Source: Spirosoma sp.
GTDB taxonomy: Bacteria; Bacteroidota; Bacteroidia; Cytophagales; Spirosomataceae
NCBI RefSeq assembly: GCF_026391055.1
Contig: NZ_JAPLET010000019.1
Location: 372,001-436,000 of the forward strand
Length of the DNA: 64,000 nt
Direction: 5' to 3'
In this document: positions 23,951-32,457 of the stretch, in pieces
Position numbering within the stretch: the stretch's first letter is position 1
Layout of the letters: each line of letters opens with the position of its first letter
The notes under the pieces: model-generated
The model's input: the letters and a program-made list of their open reading frames with translations, nothing else
Databases searched by the model: none
Told to the model about the DNA's origin: nothing
Program-made: the position numbers and the translations under genes

Positions 23951-24011
23951 TTTTGTGTTGGAAGCACAAAAATTGGGAGAATTTACGGGCGATAGTGTTG
24001 GAAGCACTGTC
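23951..24011. promoter_or_regulatory. Two 21-bp palindromes sharing the core GTGTTGGAAGCAC upstream of susC
   Basis: TTTTGTGTTGGAAGCACAAAA (23951-23971) and GATAGTGTTGGAAGCACTGTC (23991-24011) share the same 13-base core. Their outer arms differ but each copy still pairs with itself. They are spaced 40 bases centre to centre, in the gap between fecR and susC, 70-130 bases upstream of the preferred susC start. They could be a paired operator or two similar RNA hairpins in the susC leader. No TAnnTTTG element was found near them. Confidence 0.45.
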
Positions 24012-24079
24012 GCCCTTTACCGTTAAAGGAGATGTTGATGTTTATATCATAGAGTTGTTTAGTAAGGGGTTAGGGACCA

Positions 24080-25165
24080 TTAATTACAACCGGCGCTCTT
24101 AATGACGACCTGGTTATTTACGACGCTGTAACTGGATTCAACTGTCTGGCAGATCAACCGGATTTTTTCAAGAAACGGAACGTCGTTCAGCTGTCCGGTG
24201 AAGGTGCAGTTTTTAAGTAAGTCATGATCATAAACGATAGGCATATGATACGTAGCCTCTAATTGAGAAAGGACTTCCGGAACGGGTGTGAAGTCAAACT
24301 TGAATGGCTGGGAAATAATGTCTGATTGACCGACCTCCACCGGCTGACTTACCTTTTTTTCGACCTTGTTCGTTTTCGTGTTGATCTTGAGTTGCTGATT
24401 GACCACCAGCGATACTTCTTTCTGAGGTGAACCGGCAGCGCCAACCGGCGTCACCGATACTTTCCCCGTCTTGACTTTCACAAAAGCGTTGGATTCATTC
24501 ACAAACGAACGAACCTGAAAGCTTGTGCCCGTTACCCGGGTCGTCAACCGATTCGTATACACAATAAATGGTTTCGCCGGATTTTTGGCTACTTCGAAAA
24601 ATCCTTCGCCCTGGAGGTAAACCTCCCGCAGATCATACATTGGGCCCATCCGAAAACGAATCTGGCTGTAGGCCGACAGCAGAACCGACGACTGTTCTGG
24701 AAGTAGAACAGTCATTGAGCGGTCCGCTGCATTTCTGACCACTTTCCACTCACCCGTCTGGATGCCACGTGTTTCTTTGGTACCTGCTATATCGGTTACT
24801 GACCGGATGAATGGTTTACCTGCCTGCCACCAGATCAAACAGAACAGAACGCTGGCTGCCGCTACCCAGCGCCCCCACTGCCAGCCTATCAATGGTTTTA
24901 CCGGCGTGTCTTCATCCGGTATATGATTTAGAATCTGCTGTATTTTGTCTTTTACCTCTTGATCTGAGAGGGGAGTTGTTTTTCCCTGGAGGGTCAGGAA
25001 TACAGCCACGGCTTGCTCATACAGATCAACCTTCTCCGGATTCTCAGACAGCCATTGTTGCCAGGCCAACTGATCTTCCGGTCGTCTTTCCATGAGCCAG
25101 GTCCGGAAAGCATCGTTTCTTAAAAAATCTTCGACGGTCGATAACTCTCCAACTGGAAGGCTCAT
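24080..25165 (-). CDS. FecR-family anti-sigma factor/sigma regulator
   Basis: 361 aa, one membrane span. Residues 1-100 are a cytoplasmic sigma-binding helical region (VEDFLRNDAFRTWLMERRPE), then the membrane segment WVAAASVLFCLIWWQAG, then the periplasmic FecR domain (RFRMGPMYDLREVYLQGEGFFEVAKNPAKPF). A C-terminal DUF4974/STN-like domain follows (FDFTPVPEVLSQLEATYHMP). The family holds the ECF sigma factor inactive until the STN domain of a partner SusC reports substrate. It lies 58 bases after the sigma gene and about 200 bases before susC. Confidence 0.93.
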   Translation of the reverse strand: MSLPVGELSTVEDFLRNDAFRTWLMERRPEDQLAWQQWLSENPEKVDLYEQAVAVFLTLQGKTTPLSDQEVKDKIQQILNHIPDEDTPVKPLIGWQWGRWVAAASVLFCLIWWQAGKPFIRSVTDIAGTKETRGIQTGEWKVVRNAADRSMTVLLPEQSSVLLSAYSQIRFRMGPMYDLREVYLQGEGFFEVAKNPAKPFIVYTNRLTTRVTGTSFQVRSFVNESNAFVKVKTGKVSVTPVGAAGSPQKEVSLVVNQQLKINTKTNKVEKKVSQPVEVGQSDIISQPFKFDFTPVPEVLSQLEATYHMPIVYDHDLLKNCTFTGQLNDVPFLEKIRLICQTVESSYSVVNNQVVIKSAGCN

Positions 25166-25223
25166 TGGTACTTTTCAGGTATTTTTATTGATAGTATGGG
25201 GATTACCCCCAATGATACCCTTC

Positions 25224-25829
25224 CTAAAGCAAATTTTTTTTCAGAAAAATGCAGACAAGGAAAAAGAGAGGTACAAGCCACTTGGTACGCAGCTTGCCAA
25301 GGGCTTTTTGCAGAAAGTTGGAAACCGACTGCCGATTCACTTCCATGACTTCGGCAATCTCAGGAATAGACAGGTTCTCGTAATAGCGCAGGTATAAAGC
25401 TTCCCGTTCGCGAGCTGGTAGAGTAGCCAGTTGCGCTTGAATGGTATGCGACAGGATGGCCAGCGACTCCTGCCGAATCAGCAGGGTTTCTGTATTGGTA
25501 TCTTCGGCCAGGGAAGACTCCCAGTCCAGCTCTTCAAATGCTTGTTTCTTTTGAGCCCGCAGTGATTGCAGGATGTGATGTCTCAAGGCCTTTAACAGAT
25601 AGTGCTTAACCGATTCTGTTTCATTAATCTGGGTACGATTTTGCCATAGTTGCAGAAAAAGCTCCTGTATACAGTCCTCAACGATTGATCCATCGACCAT
25701 AAATTTTAACCCATAATGCTTCAGCGTGCGATAGTAGCGCTCGGCCAACTGACCCAGTGCCTGTTTATTGCCCTGACGATAGGATTGCCATAAGATCTGA
25801 TCCTGGATGTTGGGAGTCTTGAGGTTCAC
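25224..25829 (-). CDS. ECF sigma-70 factor of the PUL
   Basis: 201 aa, GTG start (an in-frame stop lies immediately upstream). Region 2 is visible as YRQGNKQALGQLAERYYRTL...IVEDCIQELFLQLWQNRTQI, and region 4 as LATLPAREREALYLRYYENLSIPEIAEVMEVNRQSVSNFLQKALGKL. The C-terminus adds a hydrophobic tail (WLVPLFFLVCIFLKKNLL). Such tails recur in Bacteroidota ECF factors and may anchor the protein at the membrane. It is the promoter-proximal gene of the locus and probably directs transcription of susC and the enzymes after release from FecR. Confidence 0.93.
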   Translation of the reverse strand: MNLKTPNIQDQILWQSYRQGNKQALGQLAERYYRTLKHYGLKFMVDGSIVEDCIQELFLQLWQNRTQINETESVKHYLLKALRHHILQSLRAQKKQAFEELDWESSLAEDTNTETLLIRQESLAILSHTIQAQLATLPAREREALYLRYYENLSIPEIAEVMEVNRQSVSNFLQKALGKLRTKWLVPLFFLVCIFLKKNLL

Positions 25830-26362
25830 TTAATTATACGTTGGTGAAAAATGGTACTGTTCTAGTTAAAGGGTAAGATTGGTAGGCTTAGAAAACAAAT
25901 TTCAGGTACAAGTTGATGACTACTCACTATATCGTGTATGATTGACACTATTTTGAATATGCAATATAGATACCATAGCTTTTTAACTATAGTTTTCAGT
26001 TGCCAGTAGCGCGAAACTCCCTCACAGAGAAAAAATTAACCTTCGTTGTGAAAAGTATGGTGTTTGTTTACAACCAGGCAAAAATGAAAAACGGGGATCT
26101 TCTTAAAAAGAATACAATTCTACAACAATATAGTTATAGTAAATTAATGTATTTTAACCTATCCTGACTCTATTTTGATGCCGTAGGTTTTTTGCGCCGT
26201 TTTTAAGAATCGGCTGAAGCGTGATAATCACTGTTAGCATAAGCTGTGGGAAGTAAGCCCGTAATCAGTTTGACCCAGATAAATTTGAGATCTTTTATTC
26301 CTACTTCACATCTCAGTCAGCAGTGGCGACACGGTCAGCCAGGGTTATATAATGTCTGCTGT
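25830..26362. other. AT-rich intergenic region (533 bp), no gene seen
   Basis: This region separates the sigma gene from the beta-lactamase-like gene; both genes lie on the minus strand. It is richer in A and T than its surroundings. I found no convincing ORF, RNA gene or consensus -7 element. It likely holds the promoter of the sigma/fecR genes and marks the end of the PUL. Confidence 0.5.
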
Positions 26363-27469
26363 TTAATTCGACTTATAGCCTAAAAAGTCTACAGTAGATG
26401 TATCGAAACCCATAAAATGACGGTTTAGCTCACTCACTAAACGCAGGCCGTTGGCTGAATTAGTGAAATACACAACCCCATCCCGGCGCTGTCTGCTTCC
26501 TACTATATAGCATTTATATGTATCGTTGTCGCCCCAATGCCAGAAATAGTCTGATTCGGGCGTGCGCTCCAGACCAAACCCGAGTCCCCAATGTAGCGTT
26601 GGGGACAGGCTCTCTCCGCCCGAGAACGATTTGGGAAGCCGTACCTGAAACGACAGCATTTGATCTATAGTGCCCGGTTTGAGACCTCGGGAGGTCATAA
26701 TGGCTAGTACGAATCGGGCGTAATCATCGGCAGTGGTTTGCAGGGAATAGGCTGCATTTGCCATATTGGATTTATACTTTGTTTCAGCCTGTCCCTCCTG
26801 ATCATGCGGCAGGCCAAAGTTGGCATCGAAGGCCGGGTTCCATATATAACTGCTTCGAGTCATTTTAAGGGGGGTAAACACCTGCTCTGTCATGATCGTA
26901 TTTAATGGCTTACCCGAAATTTTCTCTACGACTTTCTGCAGATAGACATATCCTTCACCTGAGTAGCCAAACCGTTCGCCGGGGGGCGCTACCATGGACA
27001 ATTTAGGTAATTTCCGATTTTTGCGCCAGTTCGGAAAACCTGTTCTATGGCTTAGCACTAGTCGGGCTGTTATCTTTTTATAGCGCTCATCGTCCGCAGC
27101 ATCGGGGTAGGGCAAATACTCGAATAACGGCTTATCCAGATCAAGCACCCCCTGTTCAACTAGCTGAAGTACAGCGTATGCAAAAACCGGCTTACTTAGA
27201 GAAGCAGCCTCAAAAATGGTTTCGGAAGTGACCCGCTGAGTAGAGTCGGATTTCGTCAGGCCGTACCCCTGGCTGTAGTATAGCTGGCCATCCCGTATGA
27301 TGGTTATCGACAAGCCAGGCACGTGTGCACGGTCCATTAATTGTCTGACAAACTGGTCGGTCTGGTGGTTCAACAGGTTGGCAGAAGTTACCTGTGCGCT
27401 GGCTGACACCGTACTCAGCCAGCTAATAGACAACCAAAAGCAACGAAAAGAACGTAACATAGAAGTCAT
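26363..27469 (-). CDS. Class C beta-lactamase-like serine hydrolase, secreted
   Basis: The ORF track starts with TTG at 27487; the ATG at 27469 is preferred (MTSMLRSFRCFWLSISWLSTVSASAQ signal peptide). About 368 aa with the serine-type penicillin-recognising fold: FEAASLSKPVFAYAVLQ (SxxK, nucleophile Ser), GERFGYSGEGYVYLQ (position of the YxN motif) and DYFWHWGDNDTYKCYI (region of the KTG motif, here HWG). Members include esterases, D-aminopeptidases and penicillin-binding-like proteins; true beta-lactamase activity is not indicated. It is monocistronic, and its physiological substrate is unknown. Confidence 0.8.
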   Translation of the reverse strand: MTSMLRSFRCFWLSISWLSTVSASAQVTSANLLNHQTDQFVRQLMDRAHVPGLSITIIRDGQLYYSQGYGLTKSDSTQRVTSETIFEAASLSKPVFAYAVLQLVEQGVLDLDKPLFEYLPYPDAADDERYKKITARLVLSHRTGFPNWRKNRKLPKLSMVAPPGERFGYSGEGYVYLQKVVEKISGKPLNTIMTEQVFTPLKMTRSSYIWNPAFDANFGLPHDQEGQAETKYKSNMANAAYSLQTTADDYARFVLAIMTSRGLKPGTIDQMLSFQVRLPKSFSGGESLSPTLHWGLGFGLERTPESDYFWHWGDNDTYKCYIVGSRQRRDGVVYFTNSANGLRLVSELNRHFMGFDTSTVDFLGYKSN

Positions 27470-27603
27470 GGAATAGCCTATATACAAAAGAGGTAGATTG
27501 CCTGAATCTGTTGCCTGAAGCTAATCATTATGCCCATAACTTTCACAGTCGACCGTTCGTCGTGTGGTATCCAGTCCTGTTTTTACCTGTATCGGCTTCA
27601 GGG

Positions 27604-28890
27604 TTAACATGTACTTAGTATTGGTTGAGAACTGGAGCCGAATTTATACTGGCTATCGTAGGCCAGACCCAGTCCAACGCTGGAAAGTTTGTTTTCATCG
27701 GCAATGGCTGCTTTGGGGAAGAGCCGCCTAAATTCGGTCTGGATTGATTTTACTTCGGTGGAACCACCCGTCAGAATGACCAGGTTAATATCGTCGTTGC
27801 TAACACCCGCGAGTTGAACACACTCTCTGGCCGAAAGGGATATCTTCTCCACTTCCTCCGCAATGGCTTCTTCGAATAGAGCACGTTGCACCGGTATGAA
27901 AAAGCCGGTTTCGATGAAATCCATGGGAGCCTTGTGTTCGTTTTCAGCCGTTAGGGCAATTTTGGTTCCTTCGGCGGCCGACAGCAAAGTATGGCCGGTT
28001 TCGTCTTCAAGCACCTGTAATAGTCGTCGGTAACGGGCTTTGTCGTGCGACTGGTGGAGTAACTGCCGAACCTGCTGAATAATTTTGGGTGTGTACAGAA
28101 AGTTGACTTTACTCCATTCGGCCAGGTCATGAAAAGGTTTCAGAGGTACCTCCAGCCGCTTGTCGCCGTAGGTACTCCGGTAGCCTATTTCGGGCATGAT
28201 GGCCGCCAGACTCAACTCTTTGTCGAAGTCATTGCCTCCCACCCGAATTCCGGTATTGGCCAGAATATCCTCCGAGCGGTCGGCTTTGTGAATGTATTGG
28301 CTGGCGAGTTTAATCACCGTAAAATCCGATGTTCCGCCCCCTAAATCGGCAACTATCGCCAGTTTTTCGCTGCTTAGTCGGGCTTCGTGGGCGAAAGCGG
28401 CTGCAATTGGTTCGAACTGGAACTCAATGTTTTTGAAACCGATGCGCTGGGCAATGGCGTGTAATTCGGCCTGCGCCTGAATATCCGCCTGTGGGTTATT
28501 GTCGACAAAGTGAACCGGCCGCCCCATGACTACATTGTCAATCTCCTGACCAGCTACCGTATCGGCTTTTTCCCGTATGTGCTGTAGGAAAGACGTGATG
28601 ATGGTTGAGAAGTTCATGGATGCGCCATTAACCAGAGTTCCCTGTTTCATGAGCGACGTTCCCAGAACTCGCTTAAGGCTCCGCATGAATCGACCGTCCT
28701 GCCGGTCGAGGAACATGCCGATGGCTAACCGGCCATAGAACGCTTTGTTGTCGGTGCGCCGAAAGAAAATTGCGCTGGGTATAGTTACCTGCGCCTGCTC
28801 AACCGGTACAAGGCTGATTTGGCCGTCGTTGGCAATGGCAATGCTTGAATTGGATGTGCCAAAATCGATTCCGCAAGAAATGTTTGTCAT
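27604..28890 (-). CDS. Hsp70-family protein (YegD-like, lacks substrate-binding domain)
   Basis: 428 aa. It has the actin/Hsp70 ATPase motifs: phosphate 1 CGIDFGTSNSSIAIAN, phosphate 2 AIVADLGGGTSDFTVIKL and adenosine motif INLVILTGGSTEVKS. It ends soon after the ATPase fold, without the DnaK beta-sandwich and lid, as in the YegD group. A proposed -7 element lies about 100 bases upstream on the minus strand. YegD proteins are putative chaperones of uncertain role. There is no dnaJ or grpE nearby, so I make no claim on partners. Confidence 0.85.
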   Translation of the reverse strand: MTNISCGIDFGTSNSSIAIANDGQISLVPVEQAQVTIPSAIFFRRTDNKAFYGRLAIGMFLDRQDGRFMRSLKRVLGTSLMKQGTLVNGASMNFSTIITSFLQHIREKADTVAGQEIDNVVMGRPVHFVDNNPQADIQAQAELHAIAQRIGFKNIEFQFEPIAAAFAHEARLSSEKLAIVADLGGGTSDFTVIKLASQYIHKADRSEDILANTGIRVGGNDFDKELSLAAIMPEIGYRSTYGDKRLEVPLKPFHDLAEWSKVNFLYTPKIIQQVRQLLHQSHDKARYRRLLQVLEDETGHTLLSAAEGTKIALTAENEHKAPMDFIETGFFIPVQRALFEEAIAEEVEKISLSARECVQLAGVSNDDINLVILTGGSTEVKSIQTEFRRLFPKAAIADENKLSSVGLGLAYDSQYKFGSSSQPILSTC

Positions 28891-28988
28891 TCGTAGCTGT
28901 CTCCACCAGCCCTATATTTAGGCTTCTTACTGTTTGTATAATGACAGAAAGCGACCAAAAGACGGACTGTTTACTGAACAAAAGGGCG

Positions 28989-28996
28989 CAAATGTA
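28989..28996 (-). promoter_or_regulatory. Bacteroidota -7 element upstream of the Hsp70-like gene
   Basis: On the minus strand the sequence reads TACATTTGCGCCC, matching the TAnnTTTG consensus of the Bacteroidota primary sigma factor. The predicted leader is about 95 bases long. A T-rich TTTG lies 24 bases upstream, slightly further than the usual 19-21. Confidence 0.45.
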
Positions 28997-29042
28997 CGCT
29001 TAAAAGTGGTTGCTTGTTGTCAAAAATTTGGACAGTTACACA

Positions 29043-29714
29043 TTAAAACGCATAAGCAACCTGTGTAAGCAGACTGACTTCAAAGGAGGAGTTGTAAGTA
29101 TTGGCTCCCCCGATTTGTCCGAACTTGTAAGTCCATATAGGTTGCGCCATGAGTGTACAGCGCTTGTTGATCTGGTAACGTCCGCCAATGCCAGCCAGGA
29201 GGTGTAGTATGGGACGGGTGCTGGTTTCCAGTTTCAGGTACTGCGTCGACTCGCCGGTTCGGTGAACCACAATGCGCGATGGTAGGGGTATGTCTGTCAT
29301 CAATCCGAACGAGAAATAAGGCGACAGGCGGTTCGTTGACGACACATAGTTCAAGAGTAGAGGAATGCGGACGGCCCGGTTGTGAATGGTCGTTGTACCG
29401 TCTCCGGCGGCTGTTTGCCGGGCCTGTCGGGTGGTCAACTGCTGAAACCAAATGCCTGAGGAAACTGACCAGCCAGGTACATAGTTGTACAGGACCGAAA
29501 CGCCAGCCGAATAGCCCGTTGCCCAGCGGATGCCGTTTATATAGACAGGCTCCACAATCTGGCCGTCGCTGTTCGGATAATAGTATCGATGTATATAATT
29601 CGTATGGGACACACTCGGCGCAACGGTTGCCGAAACCAGTAACTTCTGCTGGCCCATACACAGGGCCGTCGGCAACCAGAGGAGGAGCAGAAGAAAAAGA
29701 AATTTCCTTTTCAT
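29043..29714 (-). CDS. Small outer-membrane beta-barrel protein (hypothetical)
   Basis: The start at 29714 gives signal peptide MKRKFLFLLLLLWLPTALCMGQ; the ORF start at 29765 adds an unlikely 17 residues. About 223 aa with repeated amphipathic beta-strands of PorT/OmpA-barrel style (GYSAGVSVLYNYVPGWSVSSG, RIPLLLNYVSSTNRLSPYFS, FEVSLLTQVAYAF), ending in an aromatic residue as many outer-membrane barrels do. I do not recognise a specific family. It lies about 150 bases from the Hsp70-like gene, same strand, and is divergent from the EamA-type transporter. Confidence 0.7.
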   Translation of the reverse strand: MKRKFLFLLLLLWLPTALCMGQQKLLVSATVAPSVSHTNYIHRYYYPNSDGQIVEPVYINGIRWATGYSAGVSVLYNYVPGWSVSSGIWFQQLTTRQARQTAAGDGTTTIHNRAVRIPLLLNYVSSTNRLSPYFSFGLMTDIPLPSRIVVHRTGESTQYLKLETSTRPILHLLAGIGGRYQINKRCTLMAQPIWTYKFGQIGGANTYNSSFEVSLLTQVAYAF

Positions 29715-29814
29715 AACAGAGAAAGCATTTTTCAGAACGGTCGATAAAGATAAGCGCGCAACCAAACCGTGAAGTAACTTAGCCTGAAATTTACGAACCC
29801 ACCACCCTCCGCTT

Positions 29815-30747
29815 ATGCTTTTCTTAAGCCTTAGTATTCTGCTTTCGGTGCTTCTGCTGTTGAATTTTCGGTTGTTCCCGCGCTACAATATCAATACCTT
29901 CCAAGCCATTGTTTTCAATTACCCTATTTGTTTCATTACTGGGTTTCTGCTACTACCGGCCGGACAATCATTTTCCATCGACTTTTCGCAAACCTGGACT
30001 TGGCTGGCTTTAGGGCTTGGGGTAGGGTTTATTCTGACATTTTTGTTGTCGGGCGCGTCTACACAGCGCATGGGCATTACGGCAACCTCACTGGCCAATA
30101 ACCTGTCGCTGGTGATACCGGTCTGTTTCAGCCTGTTTGTTTTCCAGGCTGGGGGCGGGGCCGCTGCTTTCGATTCGCTGAACTACCTTGGTCTGGTACT
30201 GGCTCTGGTGGCGGTTGGCCTAAGTACGTACAAAAAAGAAACAACCGTTGAGCAGACAGCAGGAGAGGCATCGTTAAGACCTAAACGGCTGGGGCTGAGT
30301 ACGCTGTTGCCGGTGGCGGTTTTTTTGTTCTACGGCGCAACGAATACCATGATAAACTACATGAATCTGCGCTATATTCCATCTGCTGACAAAACCGTTC
30401 AGGTAACCCTCACGATGGTTGTTGGGGCTGTTGCCGCCGGACTGCTCATGCTGCTGTTGCGGATCATTCAGGGAAAAGAACGAATCCAGCTTCGGAGTCT
30501 GGTGGGGGCTGTGACATTGGGGGTCCCGAATTTTTTAAGTTTTTATACCCTGTTACTGGCGCTATCGGCATTTGGGAGCAACGGGGCATTTGTTTATCCA
30601 TTGTACAACATCGGCGTCATATTGCTGGCTGCGCTCGTTGCCGCGCTGTTTTTTCGGGAACATTTATCGACGGCCAACAAGATTGGTCTTGCCCTGGCTG
30701 TGGTGGCTATTGGCTTGATTTCGTGGCAGGAGTTGGCGAAAATATGA
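29815..30747 (+). CDS. EamA/DMT-superfamily transporter
   Basis: 310 aa, about ten predicted membrane segments arranged as two similar halves (for example FNYPICFITGFLLLPAG and FYGATNTMINYMNLRYI at the head of each half). There is no signal peptide cleavage pattern. The drug/metabolite transporter superfamily moves small metabolites, amino acids or nucleotide-linked compounds; the cargo cannot be predicted here. It is divergently placed to the beta-barrel gene, and the start ATG at 29815 gives a first membrane helix (FLSLSILLSVLLLLNF). Confidence 0.8.
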   Translation: MLFLSLSILLSVLLLLNFRLFPRYNINTFQAIVFNYPICFITGFLLLPAGQSFSIDFSQTWTWLALGLGVGFILTFLLSGASTQRMGITATSLANNLSLVIPVCFSLFVFQAGGGAAAFDSLNYLGLVLALVAVGLSTYKKETTVEQTAGEASLRPKRLGLSTLLPVAVFLFYGATNTMINYMNLRYIPSADKTVQVTLTMVVGAVAAGLLMLLLRIIQGKERIQLRSLVGAVTLGVPNFLSFYTLLLALSAFGSNGAFVYPLYNIGVILLAALVAALFFREHLSTANKIGLALAVVAIGLISWQELAKI

Positions 30748-30884
30748 GGCCAAACAGAAAAATAGTGTTGACAGGGCTTCAGTGTATGGCAATGGGGCCG
30801 GGTGAATGGCCTAAGTAAAAAAGGCTTAGAGTCATCCTTTGACTGAAGATCGGTTGCCTGATTTGTCTCACGTTCGAAACGGTT

Positions 30885-32453
30885 ATGCTTACAATAAAGA
30901 ACAGTCTCTCTATCCTTGCAATTGGCGCCGTGGTTGCCAGTTCGCTGGCCTTATTTATCAGCAGCACGAAGAAGCAGGAGTCTGCTTTACCACCAGCCCG
31001 CCCCAATATTATCTTTATTTTTTCGGATGATCATACCGCTCAAGCCATCAGTGCCTATGGCAGTAAACTCACGAAAACACCTAACATTGACCGCATTGCA
31101 AAGGAAGGGGCTATTTTGCATACTAATGTGGTCACCAATTCTATTTGCGGACCAAGCCGGGCTACCTTGCTCACGGGTAAATACAGCCACCTGAATGGCT
31201 ACAAGCTGAACGAAAAGGTATTTGATGTGAATCAGCCGGTCTTTCCGGAAGAATTACAGAAAAACGGCTATCAAACGGCCTGGGTGGGCAAAATGCACCT
31301 CGGCAGCTTACCAAACGGCTTCGATTATCTGAATGTGCTGCCCGGTCAGGGGCATTATTACAACCCGGATTTCATCAATTCGAAGAATGAAACGGTTCGT
31401 TACCCCGGCTACGTGACCAATGTTGTCACGAAGTTGTCGATCGACTGGCTCAATCAGCGCGACACGTCGAAACCGTTTTTTCTGGTAGTAGGGCACAAGG
31501 CCACCCACCGCGAGTGGTTGCCTGATGCACCGGACCTTGGAGCGTACGACAACGTTAATTTTCCATTGCCTCCTACGTTTTATGATGAATATACCGGTCG
31601 GGAAGCCGCTAAAGACCAAGACATGACCATCGACAAAACGATGCGGCTAAAAGAAGATTTGAAGGTTCACGCCGATTACGAAAAGAGCGGTATTTTCAAT
31701 CGGTTTACGCCTGAGCAGAAAAAGCCGTTTTATGACTACTACGAAAATAAAATCAGCAAAGAGTTCGATGCAAAGAAGCTCACCGGCAAAGCCCTTGTGG
31801 AGTGGAAGTACCAGCGGTATATAAAAGATTACCTGTCCACCGCCTGTTCCCTCGACCGCAACATCGGGGAGCTTCTGGACCATTTGGACAAAAGCGGACT
31901 GGCTAAAAATACAGTAGTCATTTACGCGTCAGATCAGGGCTTTTACATGGGCGAGCACGGTTGGTTCGATAAACGGTTTATCTACGAAGAGTCTCTGAAA
32001 ACGCCTTTTGTAATAAGGTATCCGGGCGTTATCAAACCGGGAACACAAATCAATGAGTTGATTTCCAATATAGACTGGGCACCAACGTTGCTGAATCTGA
32101 CGGGTACGGCCATCCCCAAAGGCGTGCAGGGTGAGTCGTTCCTGCCGTTGCTGGCCGGCAAGAAAGTGCCCTGGCGCAAGGAAGCGTATTATCACTATTA
32201 CGAGTACCCGCAGCCGCACCATGTTTATCCGCATTTCGGTATCCGGACAGGCCGTTACACATTGGCCCGGTTTTATGAGGTGAAAGACTTCTGGGAGTTA
32301 TACGATTTAAAAAACGACCCTCAGGAAATGCATAATTTGTACGGTTCCAAAGGCTACGAAACCATTACCGCTGACCTCAAGGCGAAACTGAAAAAAGAGA
32401 TAATTCATTATAAAGACGATGAAGCTCTCAAAATCATGGAGAGTAAACTATAG
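30885..32453 (+). CDS. Type I (formylglycine-dependent) sulfatase
   Basis: 522 aa with an N-terminal hydrophobic export segment (LSILAIGAVVASSLALFIS). The alkaline-phosphatase-like fold begins with RPNIIFIFSDDHTAQAIS (metal-binding Asp pair). The sulfatase signature is SICGPSRATLLTGKY, where Cys in C-x-P-S-R is the residue converted to formylglycine. Further metal or substrate residues are seen in KMHLGS, VGHKATHREW and YASDQGFYMGEHGW. Glycan sulfate is the likely substrate class, but the specific sugar is unknown. The next gene, starting 4 bases after its stop, encodes the formylglycine-generating enzyme, so the pair is functionally coupled. Confidence 0.92.
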   Translation: MLTIKNSLSILAIGAVVASSLALFISSTKKQESALPPARPNIIFIFSDDHTAQAISAYGSKLTKTPNIDRIAKEGAILHTNVVTNSICGPSRATLLTGKYSHLNGYKLNEKVFDVNQPVFPEELQKNGYQTAWVGKMHLGSLPNGFDYLNVLPGQGHYYNPDFINSKNETVRYPGYVTNVVTKLSIDWLNQRDTSKPFFLVVGHKATHREWLPDAPDLGAYDNVNFPLPPTFYDEYTGREAAKDQDMTIDKTMRLKEDLKVHADYEKSGIFNRFTPEQKKPFYDYYENKISKEFDAKKLTGKALVEWKYQRYIKDYLSTACSLDRNIGELLDHLDKSGLAKNTVVIYASDQGFYMGEHGWFDKRFIYEESLKTPFVIRYPGVIKPGTQINELISNIDWAPTLLNLTGTAIPKGVQGESFLPLLAGKKVPWRKEAYYHYYEYPQPHHVYPHFGIRTGRYTLARFYEVKDFWELYDLKNDPQEMHNLYGSKGYETITADLKAKLKKEIIHYKDDEALKIMESKL

Positions 32454-32457
32454 TGCT

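Noticed and set aside
26085-26168. 27-codon ORF (MKNGDLLKKNTILQQYSYSK...) in the gap after the sigma gene
   Set aside because: Low complexity, AT-rich and unsupported by any promoter or known family.
26363-27469. Antibiotic-resistance beta-lactamase
   Set aside because: The SxxK motif is shared by many esterases and peptidases, and the YxN and KTG positions are altered; resistance should not be inferred.
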